In this document: positions 53,691 to 64,000 of the stretch, in pieces | Numbering within the stretch: the stretch's first letter is position 1 | Layout of the letters: the number at the start of each line of letters is the position of its first letter | Assembly: GCA_011799875.1 (NCBI GenBank) | Contig: CM022299.1 | Span: 335,094,409-335,158,408 of the forward strand | DNA: 64,000 bases | Origin: Thinopyrum elongatum | Lineage: Eukaryota > Streptophyta > Magnoliopsida > Poales > Poaceae | Reading direction: 5' to 3' | Translations under genes and position numbers: made by a program | Notes under the pieces: generated by a model | What the model was told of the DNA's origin: nothing | The model's database searches: none | What the model saw: the letters and a program-made list of their open reading frames with translations, nothing else

Positions 53691-54443
53691 ATGGCGCTCC
53701 CCATGGCTCCAATGGCGCTCCCAGCGGCCGACGACGACCACGGGGGGCAGTTCACCATGCATCACGTAGTCGACACCCACGTTAGGGGGAAGGACCTCTT
53801 GGTGGTGTACACGAACAAGCCGGTCTCGGTGGAGAACTCCATCCAAACTATGGAGCAGTTGCTTGCTGAGGACAAGTACCAAGTGGTCGGCGTCGACCTC
53901 GAGTTCACCAACGGTCGTGCCGGGAAAGATCAGAAGGTTGCTGTCGCCCAGTCGTGCATGCGACATGACGTCCTCGTCTACCACTACCACCTGGCTACAA
54001 GGCCTTGCGAGCGTTTCTCCATGTTTATCAACAGCTCCGACTACAGTTTCGCTACGGTGGACACCACCAACGATCTAAAAGCGCTCAAGGTTTCGGGCTT
54101 GACCTGCCAGAATCTTGTCAACACCCGTGATCACTACAAGGTCTGGGGCAGCACCAACAACAAACGGAACTCCCTGGTTAACCTCGCCTCGGCCATCATC
54201 GACCCCTACTACATGAAGATGAAGGATGAGAGCAAGAAGGACAAGAACGCCTGGCATCAGAGACTGGATGAAGAACATGTCAAGTACACGGCCAAGGACG
54301 TGTACACAAGCTATGAGATATACAGGTGGATCGTTGACATGAGGAAGTGTCTTCGTCCTGCCCCAAATGAGGGATCGAGCCACAGAGCAGTGGCGGAGTG
54401 TCACAAGAAGTACATGACTAGACGGTCGTTTCTCCTAGTTTAG
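53691..54443 (+). CDS. DEDDy 3'-5' exonuclease-like protein (WRN-exo type) carried by CACTA-2
   Basis: Uninterrupted single-exon ORF of 250 codons. The exonuclease fold covers residues about 35-220. ExoI: VVGVDLEFT with D69 and E71. ExoII: TTNDLKALK with D128. ExoIII: YTAKDVYTSYEIY with Y199 and D203, the DEDDy pattern of the WRN/RNase D exonucleases, which remove 3' nucleotides with two metal ions. All five residues are present, so activity is possible. There is no helicase or HRDC domain. It is short but near the size of stand-alone plant WRN-exo proteins. It starts at the first ATG of an ORF opening in a GC-rich leader. It lies 0.6 kb left of the right end of CACTA-2, so it is probably a captured gene; expression is not shown. 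Confidence 0.75.
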   Translation: MALPMAPMALPAADDDHGGQFTMHHVVDTHVRGKDLLVVYTNKPVSVENSIQTMEQLLAEDKYQVVGVDLEFTNGRAGKDQKVAVAQSCMRHDVLVYHYHLATRPCERFSMFINSSDYSFATVDTTNDLKALKVSGLTCQNLVNTRDHYKVWGSTNNKRNSLVNLASAIIDPYYMKMKDESKKDKNAWHQRLDEEHVKYTAKDVYTSYEIYRWIVDMRKCLRPAPNEGSSHRAVAECHKKYMTRRSFLLV

Positions 54444-54489
54444 AATGCATGCAATTTTTTATTGAGGTGTGTACGAATGATTTGTATAG

Positions 54490-55057
54490 TCACTTATGTA
54501 ATTGGATGTTTATTTTAGTTATATATATGTTGTTCTTCTGTAGACCGAGCAAATCACATGGCTTATTAGCAGCAATCGTTTGTGTTATTATTGGTCTTCG
54601 CACACATTTCTGATTACGGACCTGTTTGTCGTGTATCACACATATCTTGTTTAGTTGAACTGTTTCTATTGTCTTGGCTCATCGCAAACAGTTCATCCGA
54701 GTGAACTGTATGCCCTCCATCGCACACACCTTGATCTGGCTGACCATTTCTATTATGTTGCCTAATCACACACAGTTCATCCTAGTGAACTGAATGCCAT
54801 ATATCGCACACACCCTCATCTGGCTGACCATTTCTGTTGTTCTGGATCATCGCAAACAGTTCATATGGATTAACCGTATGCCACGCATCGCACACGCATC
54901 TCTGATCTGAATCGTGTTTGATGTCCGTGCAATCGCAAACAGTTTGTCTCATTTTTTATGGTTTTCTTACACCACCGTTTGCGATTAATGCATCACACAC
55001 AGTTTCGTCGAAGGGTCTCTGATTGGACTGTCGCGTTTGGACCATCCTGCAGTAGTG
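54490..55057. repeat. Right subterminal repeats and terminus of CACTA-2
   Basis: Resembles 39930-40567 along its length, with AAACAGTTCATCCGAGT-type units at 54686, about 54770 and 54854 (83-85 bp apart), a GTTTCGTCGAAGGGTCTCTGAT block, and the terminus CCATCCTGCAGTAGTG. Confidence 0.75.
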
Positions 55058-57414
55058 TAAAGTCAATAGTTATGCAACGAAATTATATCCTACTTATGGT
55101 GCATTATTCAGTGTTAGTTATTTTCAATGCATGTTTATGACCGTTTTTGTTTTTCGGTTGGTCGCTTCTCAATCTATTTGCTAGCCTTCATTTGTACTAA
55201 GCGAGAATGTTGCTTGTGCATCCAACTCCTTAAACCTAAATTTGTGCCAAATGAGTCCACATACCTACCTATATGCGGTATTTACATGCCGTTCCAAGTA
55301 AATTTGCATGTGCCAACTCTAATCATTCAAAATAATTATCCATTTTGTCTGCCCGTACCACTCATGGAGCGACAGGGGGTGGCCAATATCTTTCATGCTA
55401 GATGGGTTATTCTCATTATGAGTGTTTATTAACTTTTCATTGCACAAGAAAGTGGCTGGTAATAGGGATGCCCAGTCCTGAAATGAATCAAAATGAAAAT
55501 AATAATAATAACGCCCCCTTGGAAAGTTGAAAGTTTGGAAGGCACCCGTGGATACGGCTAGCCATGGATTGTGAAAGAATGGTGGAGCGGGAGTGAACTT
55601 TATTTTCTGTTTGGGAACCGCCTATAATGTGTCTAGCATGGAGGATATTGGAAACTTTCGGTCGTGACATTGACAGGAAAAGCATGCCTCTCAAAATAAT
55701 TTATATCTGTTTTAAGCTTCAAAAATTATTCGAATCTTCATGTCAAAAATTCTGTTTTTATCATTTTTTAGGTAGCATTCCACATCAAAAATTCTATTTT
55801 TATCATTTACCTACCCGAGGACTAGCAGGAATTAAGCTTAGGGATGCTTGATACATCTCCAACGTATCTATAGTTTTTTATTGATTCATGCTATTATAGT
55901 ATCAATCTTGGATGTTTAGTAAGCAATCATATGCAATTATATATCATTTTTTGGGTCTAACCTATTAACTCAGTGCCCAGTGCCAGTTGCTATTTTTTTT
56001 GCATGTTTTTGGCTTTTCAGAAAATCAATATCAAAAAGAGTCCAAATGAAGAAAAAACTTTGGATTAATTTTTTCTGGACCAGAGGAGACCCTAGAAGCT
56101 TCGGGAGAAGACCTGAAGAGCCATGAGACAGCGACAAGCCTGCCAGGTGCGCCCCAGGGCCCCCCCCCCCCAGGCTTATGGGCCCCTCGTAGCACCTCTT
56201 GACCTAATCTCAGCTCTATAAATACCCAAATATTCCCCCAACACCAAAGAGCCACCCGAAATACTTTTTCCGCCGCCACAAGTTTCTGTTCTCGTGAGAT
56301 CCCATCTGGGGGCCTTCCCCGGCACTCTGCCAGAGGGGGGATTGATCACGGAGGGGCTTTACATCAACCTTGTTGCCCTTCCGATGATGTGTGAGTAGTT
56401 TACCACAGACCTAGGGGTCCACAGCTAGTAGCTAGATGGCTTCTTCTCTCTCTTTGATCTTCAATACAATATTCTCCTTGATGTTCTTGGAGATCTATTC
56501 GATGTAATCAGTTTTTGCGGTGTGTTTGTTGGGATCTGATGAATTCTGAGTTTATGATCAGATTAACTATGAATATTATTTGAGTCTTCTCTGAACTCTT
56601 TTATGCATGATTATTATAGCTTCATATTTCTCTCCGGTCTATTGATTTGGTTTGGCCAACTATATTGATTTGATTTTTCTTGCAATGGGAGAGGTGCTTT
56701 TTGATGGGTTCGATCTTGCGGTGCTCAATCCCAGTGACAGAAAGGGACATGAAACGTATTTGTATCATTGCCATTAAGGATAAAAATATGGGGTTTATTC
56801 ATATTAATTGAGTTTACTTTGTCTACATCATGTCATCTTGCTTAAGGCGTTACTCCGTTCTTTACGAACTTAATACTCTAGATGCATGCTGGATAGCGGT
56901 CGATGTGTGGAGTAATAGTAGTAGATGCAGGCAGGAGTCGGTCTACTTGTCTCGGACGTGATGCCTATATACATGATCATTGCCTTGGATATCGTCATGA
57001 TTATTCATTTTTCTATCAATTGCCCAACAGTAATTTGTTTACCCACCGTATTTTATTTTCAAGAGAGAAGCCTCTAGTGAAAACTATGGCCCCGGGGTCT
57101 ATTTAAATCATATATAAAAACCTAAAAATACTTTGCTGCAATTTTATTTCTGTTATTTTATTTTGTGTTTCTATATATCTATTTATCACTATGAGATCTA
57201 ATCTTTGCAATTAACCGCCAAGGGATTGACAACCCCTTGTTTGCGTTGGGTGCAAGTATTTGTTATTTTGTGTGTAGGTACTGCTAAAGAGTTGTTGCAT
57301 GGTTCTCCTACTGGATTGATAACCTTGGTTTCTAACCAAGGGAAATACTTATATCTACTGTACTGCATCAACCTCTCCTCTTCGGGGAAATACAAACATA
57401 GCTCACAAGTAGCA
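55058..57414 (+). mobile_element. Element E: LTR retrotransposon, 3' part
   Basis: Starts abruptly at the CACTA-2 end inside the non-coding 3' region typical of these elements (compare GTCAATAGTTATGCAACGAA with 47455 in G). It runs through a purine tract to a full 3' LTR. Its 5' portion must lie left of CACTA-2, outside the window. It is inserted in element D, which resumes at 57415. Confidence 0.75.
55849..57414 (+). mobile_element. 3' LTR of element E
   Basis: 1566 bp, TGATACATCTCCAACG to CACAAGTAGCA. Related to the LTRs of G over its whole length but diverged. TATAAATA at 56217-56224, preceded by a GC-rich block with a C homopolymer (56161-56171). ORFs in it are short and not called. Confidence 0.8.
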
Positions 57415-57639
57415 GTCTCCTGGGAAAACCATGTCCAATACATGCTAGTCTGCTTAATTCTTGCCCAACTAACAGCCTTCGCGACTGTTGAGTAGTAAGG
57501 CAAGTAGATAAAGGAGGACCAGCCCTTCTGGTGGGCACCCCCAATCACGCGGAAGAATCCTCAGACGAGGACGAGGTCCTGATGATTTACAATACCTTTA
57601 CGTCCAACAAATAACGCAAGCGGGCCCTGTGGGAAATCA

Positions 57640-58076
57640 ATTCCATCAGGCAGGTGCCAACTCGGGGAGCGTGGATAGACAGGCCGATCACCTTTGATCA
57701 TAAAGATCATCCAAGGTCGACTCCGAACAGGTGCCCCGCCGCCCTGGTCCTCGACCCAATAGTGGGCAGCTGCCATCTTTGGAAAGTACTTATGGACGGA
57801 GGTAGCAACCTGAATCTGATATATACAGAAATTCTAGACAAAATGCAAATCAACAAATCACGCATAGAATAGAGTAGCACCACCTTTAAAGGTATCATAC
57901 CGGGTGGGAGGCATGTTGCAATGGAAAAATAACTCTAGATGTAATCTTTGGAACGCCGGACAATTACTGATCCGAAGAAATTACGTTCCGCATCGTCCCT
58001 TTTAGGAGTGGATACCATGCCCTCCTGGGACGGGACACCTTCTCCAAGTTCCAAGCAATACCGCATTACGGCTACA
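57640..58076 (+). pseudogene. Element D protease region
   Basis: A frame from 57654 holds the retropepsin active-site region (LMDGGSNLNLIY, near 57790-57825) and ends at a TAG near 57870. The remaining protease residues follow in changed frames to 58076 (YHALLGRDTF-like motif near 58010-58040). Solo LTR C2 then interrupts it, and coding resumes in the same order at 59691. Confidence 0.65.
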
Positions 58077-59690
58077 TGATATGTCTCCAATGTATCTATA
58101 ATTTATGAAGTATTCATGCCATGTTTAAAACAATTTTATATGGTTTTGGTATGATTTGGATGGAACTAACCCGGACTGACGATGTTTTCAGCAGAACTAC
58201 CGTGGTGTTGTTTTTTGTGCAGAAATAAAAGTTCTCCAAATGCAACGAAACTTTTTGATGATTTTTTTTGGAACAAAAGAGGCACTAGAAGCTTCGTGGG
58301 AGGACCAGAAGGTGAAGGAGGTGAGCACAAGACACCTGGGCGCACCAGGAGGCCCAGCTGCGCCCAGGTGGGTTGTGCTCACCTCAAGGCCCATCTTCGC
58401 GTGATTCCAACGCTGAAAAATCCTATAAATAGAGAAACCATCAGAAATAACCCTAGATCCGAAGTTCCGCTGCCGCAAGCCTCTATAGCCATGAAAAACC
58501 AATCTAGACCCTGTTCCGGCACCCTACCGGAGGGGGAAATCATCACCTGTGGCCATCTTCATCATCCCGGCGGCCACCATGATGAGGAGGGAGTAGTCCA
58601 CCCTCGGGGCTGAGGGTTTGTACCAGTAGCTATGTGTTTAATCTCTCTCTCTCTCTCTCGTGTTCTTGAGATGGCACGATCTTGATGTATCGCGGGCTTT
58701 GTTAATATAGTTGGATCATATGGTGTTTTCCCCTCTCTATCTTATTGTGATGAATTGAGTTTTCCCTTTGAGATTTCATTTTTTATCGGATTGAATACTT
58801 TTATGGATTTGAGAGCACTTGATCTATGTCTTGGCACTCAACTCGCAGATTCCCGAGGTGACATTGGGGTAATCTATGCATAGGGGTTGATGCACATTTT
58901 TGTCCTTGTTTCTCCAGTAGAAATCTTGGGACTCTTTGAGGTTCTTTGTGTTGGATTGAGTATTATGAATCTGAAATTGTTTGATGCATATCGCATAATT
59001 AACTCACGGATACTCGCGGTGACATTGGAGTATCTAGGTGACATTAGAGTTGGTTGATGTGTATCATATGGTGTTATTTTAGCACGAACTCTTGGTTAGA
59101 TCGATCGGAAAGAATAGCTTGGTGTTATTTTAGTATGAACTCTAGGATAGATTGATCAGAAATAATAGCTTTGAGGTGGTTTCGTACCCTACAAAATTTT
59201 TCTTCTTATGTTCTCTGCTAGATAGGAACTTTGGAGTGATTCTTCATCGCACGTTGAGGGATGGTTATATGATCCAATTATATTAGCATTGTTGAGAGAT
59301 TGCACTAGCAAAAGTACGGACCCTAGGCCTCATTTTCAAGCATTGCAATACCGTTTGTGCTCCGTTTTATCAATTGCTACCTTGCTGTTTTTTATTGTTC
59401 CTATTACAAAAATCAATATCTACTATCATTACTATGCTTGTATCACCATCTCTTCGCCAAACTAGTGCACCTATACAAATTACCATTGTATTTGGTGTGT
59501 TGGGGACACAAGAGACTCTTTGTTATTTGGTTGCAGGGTTGTTTGAGAGAGACCATCTTCATCCTACGCCTCCCACGGATTGATAAACCTTAGGTCGTCC
59601 ACTTGAGGGAAAATTGCTACTGTCCTACAAAACTCTACGCTTGGAGGGCCAACACGAGTCTACAAGAATAAAGTTGTGTAGTAGACATCA
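58077..59690 (+). mobile_element. Solo LTR C2
   Basis: 1614 bp, TGATATGTCTCCAATG to AGTAGACATCA, with exact target duplication CTACA (58072-58076, 59691-59695). Same family as C1. TATAAATA at 58424-58431. Compared with C1 it lacks a stretch corresponding to about 17632-17690 and has a shorter TC run. Confidence 0.9.
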
Positions 59691-61093
59691 CTACATGAAG
59701 CTCAAAATGCCGGGCCCAAACGGGATCATTACTATCTCAAGTGACCCCGACAGAGCGCTTAAAGCCGAGAATAAAACGGCGTCGCTCGCCCTCGAAACCT
59801 TGTCCGAAGCCCTCGTGCCCGAGGAACTAACCTCACTACAAGCCGAAGTCGATCAAGATGACGTTATCCTCGACAAACGGCCGAATTCTACTTCATTTAA
59901 GCCGGCTAATGAAATAGTCAAATTCCAAGTACACCCTATAGACCCAGCTAAAATGGCGTCCATAGGGGCAAACCTCGATCCAGAGATTGACAAGGTGCTA
60001 CGCACTTTCCGTAAGGAAAATTGGGATATATTAGCCTGGCACCCTTCAGACATGTCGGGGATACCCCCGCAGGATCGTGGAACACAGCCTAAACATACTG
60101 AACGGCTACAAACCCGTCAAACAAGCACTTCGGTGTTTCTCTGAACCCAAGCGTCAAGAAATGGGCGAGGAACTGGCTAAACTACTGGAAGTAGGGTTCA
60201 TCAGAGACATAAAACACCCCGACTGGCTCGCCGATTTTGTCATGGTGCCAAAGAAGGATAGGTCCTGGCACTTATGCGTCGATTTCAAAGTCCTCAATAA
60301 AGCCTGCCCCAAGGACCCCTCCCCCCTGCCGAGAATTGACCAAATTGTGGATGCCACAGCTGGGCACGACTCATTGTGCTTCCTAGATGCCTATTCAGGA
60401 TATCATCAAATAAAGATGCGGGAATCTGACCAAGCAGCTACAACATTCATCACACCTTACGGGTCGTTCTGTTTCAACACGATGCCCTTCGGACTAAAGA
60501 ATGCCAGCGCCACATACCAGTGCATAATTCAATCATGCTTAGAGAAACACATCGGGAAAACCGTCGAGGATTACGTCGATGATGTGGTTGTCAAAACAAA
60601 AAACATCGGACAGTAGGTAGACAACCTCCACGACACATTTGCAAGCCCACAGGAGTACCAAATTAAACTCAATCTGGAGAAATGCATCTTCGGAGTTCCA
60701 GCCGGCAAACTCCTAGGCTTCATTGTATCTAGCCAGGGAATTGAGGCCAATTCGGCGAAAATACGAGCCTTGGACCGCCTCGAGGTACCAACAGAGCTCA
60801 AACATGTACAGAAACTAGCAGGATGTGTGGCAGCATTAAGTTGCTTCATATCAAGACTCTGGGAGAAAGGTTTACCCTTATATAAGCTGTTAAAGCAAAC
60901 AAAGACTTTCAAATGGACCGAGGAGGCTGCGGAGGCCCTAGAAGACATCAAAACTCTCCTAGCCACCAACCCCATCTTAGCAGCGCCGGGCATGTGCGAG
61001 GCGATGTTATTATACATCTCGGCCACAAATCAGGTGGTTAGTGTAGTACTTGTGGTCGAACGGGGCATGGAGGACCATAAGTTCCAGGTCTAA
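59691..61093 (+). pseudogene. Element D reverse transcriptase
   Basis: 59691-60070 encodes the segment between protease and RT (LKMPGPNGIITISS, then DKVLRTFRKENWDILAW). A frame change near 60070 leads into the RT frame from 60077: FVMVPKKDRSWHLCVDF, PLPRIDQIVD, FLDAYSGYHQI, MPFGLKNA, and the catalytic YVDD near 60571-60585. TAG at 60614-60616 interrupts, and the thumb/connection (KCIFGVPAGKLLGF, KLAGCVAAL) continues in frame to TAA 61091-61093. The catalytic motif is intact but the frame is broken. Confidence 0.75.
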
Positions 61094-61800
61094 AAGCCCG
61101 TTTACTATGTCTCCGAGGTCTTAACCCCGTGCAAGACACACTACCCTCACTATCAAAAGATAGCTTACGACGTCTTCATGGTGTCGCGAAAACTCCGACA
61201 CTACTTTCAAGAGTGCTCGGTGACCGTCGCATATGATGTCCCATTAAGCGACATAATTAATAACAGGGATGCAATGGGGCGAATAGCCAAATGGGCCATA
61301 GAGCTCCTGCCCTTTGAAATCACCTATCGACCGCGCCAAGCTATTAAATCGTAGGTGCTGGCTGACTTCGTGGCCGAATGGATGGACGTCGAACTCCCCT
61401 GAGAATACAACATTTATTTGCATTGGGCCATGCATTTTGATGGCTCCAAAATGCTCATTGTCTAGGGGCTGGCGTAGTGCTTACGTCGCCAATGGGAGAC
61501 AATATTTGGTATGTGCTGCAAATTATGTACTCCGACTCCAATAACGCGGCTGAATACGAAGCTCTGCTACACGGGCTCCGGATAGCAGTCTCCATGGCGT
61601 CAAACACGTGGAGGTCTGAGGTGATTCTAACCTCGCCATCTCACAAGTCAACGGCGACTTTGACGCAAAAGATGCAAAGATGACAGCTTACCAGAATGAT
61701 GTCTTAAAGATCTCGGCCAGGTTTCGAGGGGCTGGAATTCCATCACATACCCCGAGATAGTCTCCAAGCCGCAGATATACTCGCCCGAATGGGCGCTAAG
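61094..61800 (+). pseudogene. Element D RNase H and archaeal-type RNase H
   Basis: The end of the first RNase H (KPVYYVSEVL, SRKLRHYFQ, ADFVAEWM) is readable from 61094, with TAG at 61352-61354 and TGA at 61400-61402. The second RNase H starts with HFDGSK (near 61433), is broken by a TAG near 61462, then shows NNAAEYEALLHGLRIA (near 61537-61590). Later parts change frame. Non-functional. Confidence 0.65.
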
Positions 61801-63180
61801 CGAGATAAAGTCCTGGACAACACCTTCCTTGAACGGCTCTTTAAGCCATCCGTAGCCTGGCAAGATGACAAGGAAACATCGGCATCAATCGACGTCAGGC
61901 AATCTGCCCCGCCCGAAGACGACGAGGGCCAGGAAATAGTGGGCGGCGCGGCTATCCAGAAAACAGCTTCCGCACACGAAGTCATGGCAGTAATCGCACC
62001 ATGGACAGAGCCGCTCCTCACATACCTGCTCCAAGCTCCCCGAGGACCAAACCGACACACACCGGATCGTTAGGCAATCTAAAGCCTATAAGGTTCATGA
62101 GGGAGAACTCTATAAGTTAAGCACTACGGGCATCCTCCAACGATGCATATCCGAAGAAGAAGGAAGATTATTACTTCAGCAGATACACTCCGGCATGAGC
62201 GGACATCACGCCGCTGCTCGGACCTGGGTCAACAAGGCTTTCCGAGCTGGTTTTTATTGGCCGACTACGGGCACCGATGCCATCCGCTAGTGTAGCGTTG
62301 CCCAGGCTGTCAAGTGTTCGCCAAACAAAGCCACATGCCCCCGCGGTTCTCCGCACTATCCCTATCACCTGGCCTTTTGCGGTATAGGGGCTAGATATGG
62401 TCGGCCCACTCAAGGGTGGATCAAGAAAAAATAAATATCTACTTGTCATGGTTGAAAAATTCACCAAATGGATCGAAGCAAAGCCAGTCACCTCGGCCAG
62501 AGCCGTCCCGATAATTGAGTTCATCTTCGGGGTCATGCACCGTTATGGTATCCCACATAGTCTGATCACAGACAACGGGACAAAATTCACGGCCAAAGAG
62601 GTCAAGACATGGTGCGCAAAAATGGGCATTAAGCTCGATTACGCGTCCGTATATCACCCGTAGTCAAACGGGCAAGTGCAATGCGCCAATGGACTAATCC
62701 TCGGTGGCATTAAGCCTAGGTTAGTACACTCCCTTAAAGAAGCTGACTGCAAATGGGTAGATGAACTCGATTCCGTCCTATGGGGTTTGCGCACCACGCC
62801 GAATAGATCCACTGGGTATACCCCATTTTTCATGGTTTACGGAGCCGAGGCAGTGCTCCCTTGCGACATCATACACGACGCACCTCGGGTACGCATGTAT
62901 GAAGAACGGGAGGCCGAGTTAGATCGGCAGGATGCCTTGGACACTCTAGAAGAGGAGCATAATGTTGCTCGGGCACGATCTGCCATTTACCAGCAGCAGG
63001 CCCAACGCTATCACAGTCAGGAGGTCCGCGCAAAGGACTTCAACGTAGGAGACCTAGTCATGAGGCTCCATCCGGAGAAGCAGAAGCTCAAACTCTCCCC
63101 CAAATGGATGGGCCATTCATCATCGACCAGGTCCTCGTCGGCGCCTACCGAATTCGAGATCCAGCGGATGGACGTATAGA
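61801..63180 (+). pseudogene. Element D integrase
   Basis: The H2C2 module is near 62170-62320. The core has its first Asp near 62394 (LDMVGPL), the second at TDNGTKF (near 62570) and the Glu position near 62680, where SNGQ is followed by VQCANG, so the usual Glu is not evident. Stops include a TAG near 62288, TAG near 62385 and TAG 62661-62663. The C-terminal domain (FNVGDLVMR, KLSPKWMG) reaches about 63110, after which the frame changes. Confidence 0.7.
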
Positions 63181-64000
63181 ACCCAACCCCCAAAACGCGG
63201 TGCTACTCCGACGTTTCTACGGTTGAAACCCCGAACACTGACCATCTATGTATATACAACACTTTACCTTTTTCCTTATTTTTTCTGTTTTAGAAACCTC
63301 GGGGACATCTTTCGAATGACCTCGAGAGCAAATATTATTATGGCATGTTCTTTTCAAAATATGCATCGTTCTACCTCTTACATCCATTGTCTTTCAAGCC
63401 AAAATATGCATCGATTCGACTTAAGATTTGGCCAAGCTGGGTTGCCCGGCTCCTGTGTTTGCCCCTTACGTTCCCGATTGTTCGGCTAAGGGGTAAAGGG
63501 AGCACCGCTGTGATTATTACTCCTGGGTTATCCGGTGCAGTACCTCAGACGGACAAAGCCAAAAGCTAGCACTCTTAAATGTACGAATCGGTCGGCCATG
63601 ACATAGAAATAAAGTTGACGGGGTCTGTCAAAACCCTGACAAGGGGCTTTACCTCTGAGGTCACCCTTCTTCGGACTCAGGTGCTTGACGCAACTGCTCG
63701 GGGAAAGGAACTGTTAGAAGAACTATTTTTCTCGGAAGATGTTTCTTATGTTAAAAAGTAATATAACATAACTCTCTGCCTCACTCTTGTTGTTCGAACC
63801 ACATAGCCGGATTGCCTTGTCTGCTACAACATCTGGTCTGATTACTTAGGCCAGGAGTAAGAGACACTCCTCGGCCACTGGCCGAGGAGGTAGAAGCCAA
63901 TGGCTGGTTAACAAAGTTTGGATGTGCGGTCTGAATAAAGACGTAAAGTACTTAAATACATAGAGTCATACATAATCATCCAATTACACCCGGTCTAGCC
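63181..64000 (+). other. Element D 3' non-coding region
   Basis: No supported gene. CAAAATATGCATCG occurs twice, at about 63355 and 63400. ORFs of 60-88 codons here show no recognisable domain. Confidence 0.4.

Larger units (their letters stand above)
16674..55057. mobile_element. CACTA-2: outer CACTA transposon (right part; 5' end outside window)
   Basis: The right terminus is CCATCCTGCAGTAGTG ending at 55057, whose reverse complement begins CACTACTGCAGG, a CACTA-type inverted end. It is preceded by subterminal repeats. To its right the sequence continues as the 3' internal part of element E, so CACTA-2 is inserted in E; the likely 3-bp duplication is TAA (55058-55060). The element's own sequence is 16674-16849, 18525-20057, 40568-42798 and 50158-55057; the rest is nested insertions. 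It carries Ala-rich ORFs on the minus strand, a 500-bp tandem array, a Pro/Ala-rich ORF and an exonuclease-like ORF. No transposase is recognisable in the visible part. Confidence 0.6.
57415..64000 (+). mobile_element. Element D: decayed Tat/Retand-like Ty3/gypsy element
   Basis: Internal part only, running off the window end; interrupted by solo LTR C2 (58077-59690). Order: gag remnant and protease (57415-58076), RT, RNase H, archaeal-type RNase H, integrase (59691-63180), 3' non-coding region. The presence of the second RNase H places it in the Tat/Retand group, like F. Many stops and several frame changes make it the most decayed and probably oldest element here. No LTR of D is visible. 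Confidence 0.75.

Noticed and set aside
53362..53785. Two overlapping 135-codon plus-strand ORFs before the exonuclease ORF
   Set aside because: GC-rich leader, overlapping frames, no domain; they run into the exonuclease start in other frames.

Overview
The window is repeat-dominated nuclear DNA from a grass of the wheat tribe (Triticeae: wheat, Aegilops, barley or rye). The evidence is: LTRs starting TGATACGTCTCC and ending in CA; a primer-binding site of the TGGCGCCGTTGCC type; purine tracts reading AAGCTTGGGGGAG; CACTA ends with long subterminal repeats; Stowaway-like and hAT-like MITEs; and split exons. I see no RNA gene, CRISPR array or bacterial signal. Element family names are not assigned, because that needs a repeat library; clade-level calls (Athila-like, Tat/Retand-like, CACTA) rest on protein motifs and architecture.

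The whole window can be read as one nest of insertions. The oldest visible layer is element D, a decayed Tat/Retand-like Ty3/gypsy element (57415-58076 and 59691-64000). Element E, an LTR retrotransposon of which only the 3' part is present (55058-57414), is inserted in D. An outer CACTA element (CACTA-2, 3' end at 55057, 5' end outside the window) is inserted in E. CACTA-2 in turn holds element B (8018-16673, itself interrupted by element A, 1-8017), solo LTR C1 (16850-18524), a second CACTA of the same family (CACTA-1, 20058-40567) and the complete non-autonomous retrotransposon G (42799-50157). CACTA-1 holds the complete Tat/Retand-like element F (30524-39546). A second solo LTR, C2 (58077-59690), sits in D. 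Target-site duplications visible in the sequence support F (ATCAT), G (TCCTC), C2 (CTACA), CACTA-1 (ACG), C1 (CGGCA/CGGCG), a hAT-like MITE (AAGGTGGA) and a Stowaway-like MITE (TA).

Element A carries a decayed Athila-type protease, RT, RNase H and integrase plus a small downstream ORF. B carries only gag and protease (decayed) plus an intact 357-codon ATHILA ORF1-like gene behind a U3-like internal promoter. F has lost its reverse transcriptase by a deletion that keeps one long protease - RNase H - integrase frame open, and carries an antisense B3-like ORF with its own TATA box. G has no gag or pol, only one long ORF of unknown function.

The two CACTA elements show no recognisable transposase in this window. 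They carry host-like gene sequences: a single-exon AP2/ERF-domain ORF, an F-box/FBD gene with one frameshift, a DEDDy 3'-5' exonuclease-like ORF with all catalytic residues, and several Ala-rich or Pro-rich ORFs of unknown function. In both elements, minus-strand genes lie left and plus-strand genes right of long degenerate tandem arrays (about 340-bp units in CACTA-1, about 500-bp units in CACTA-2). Copies of the 500-bp unit also occur in CACTA-1.
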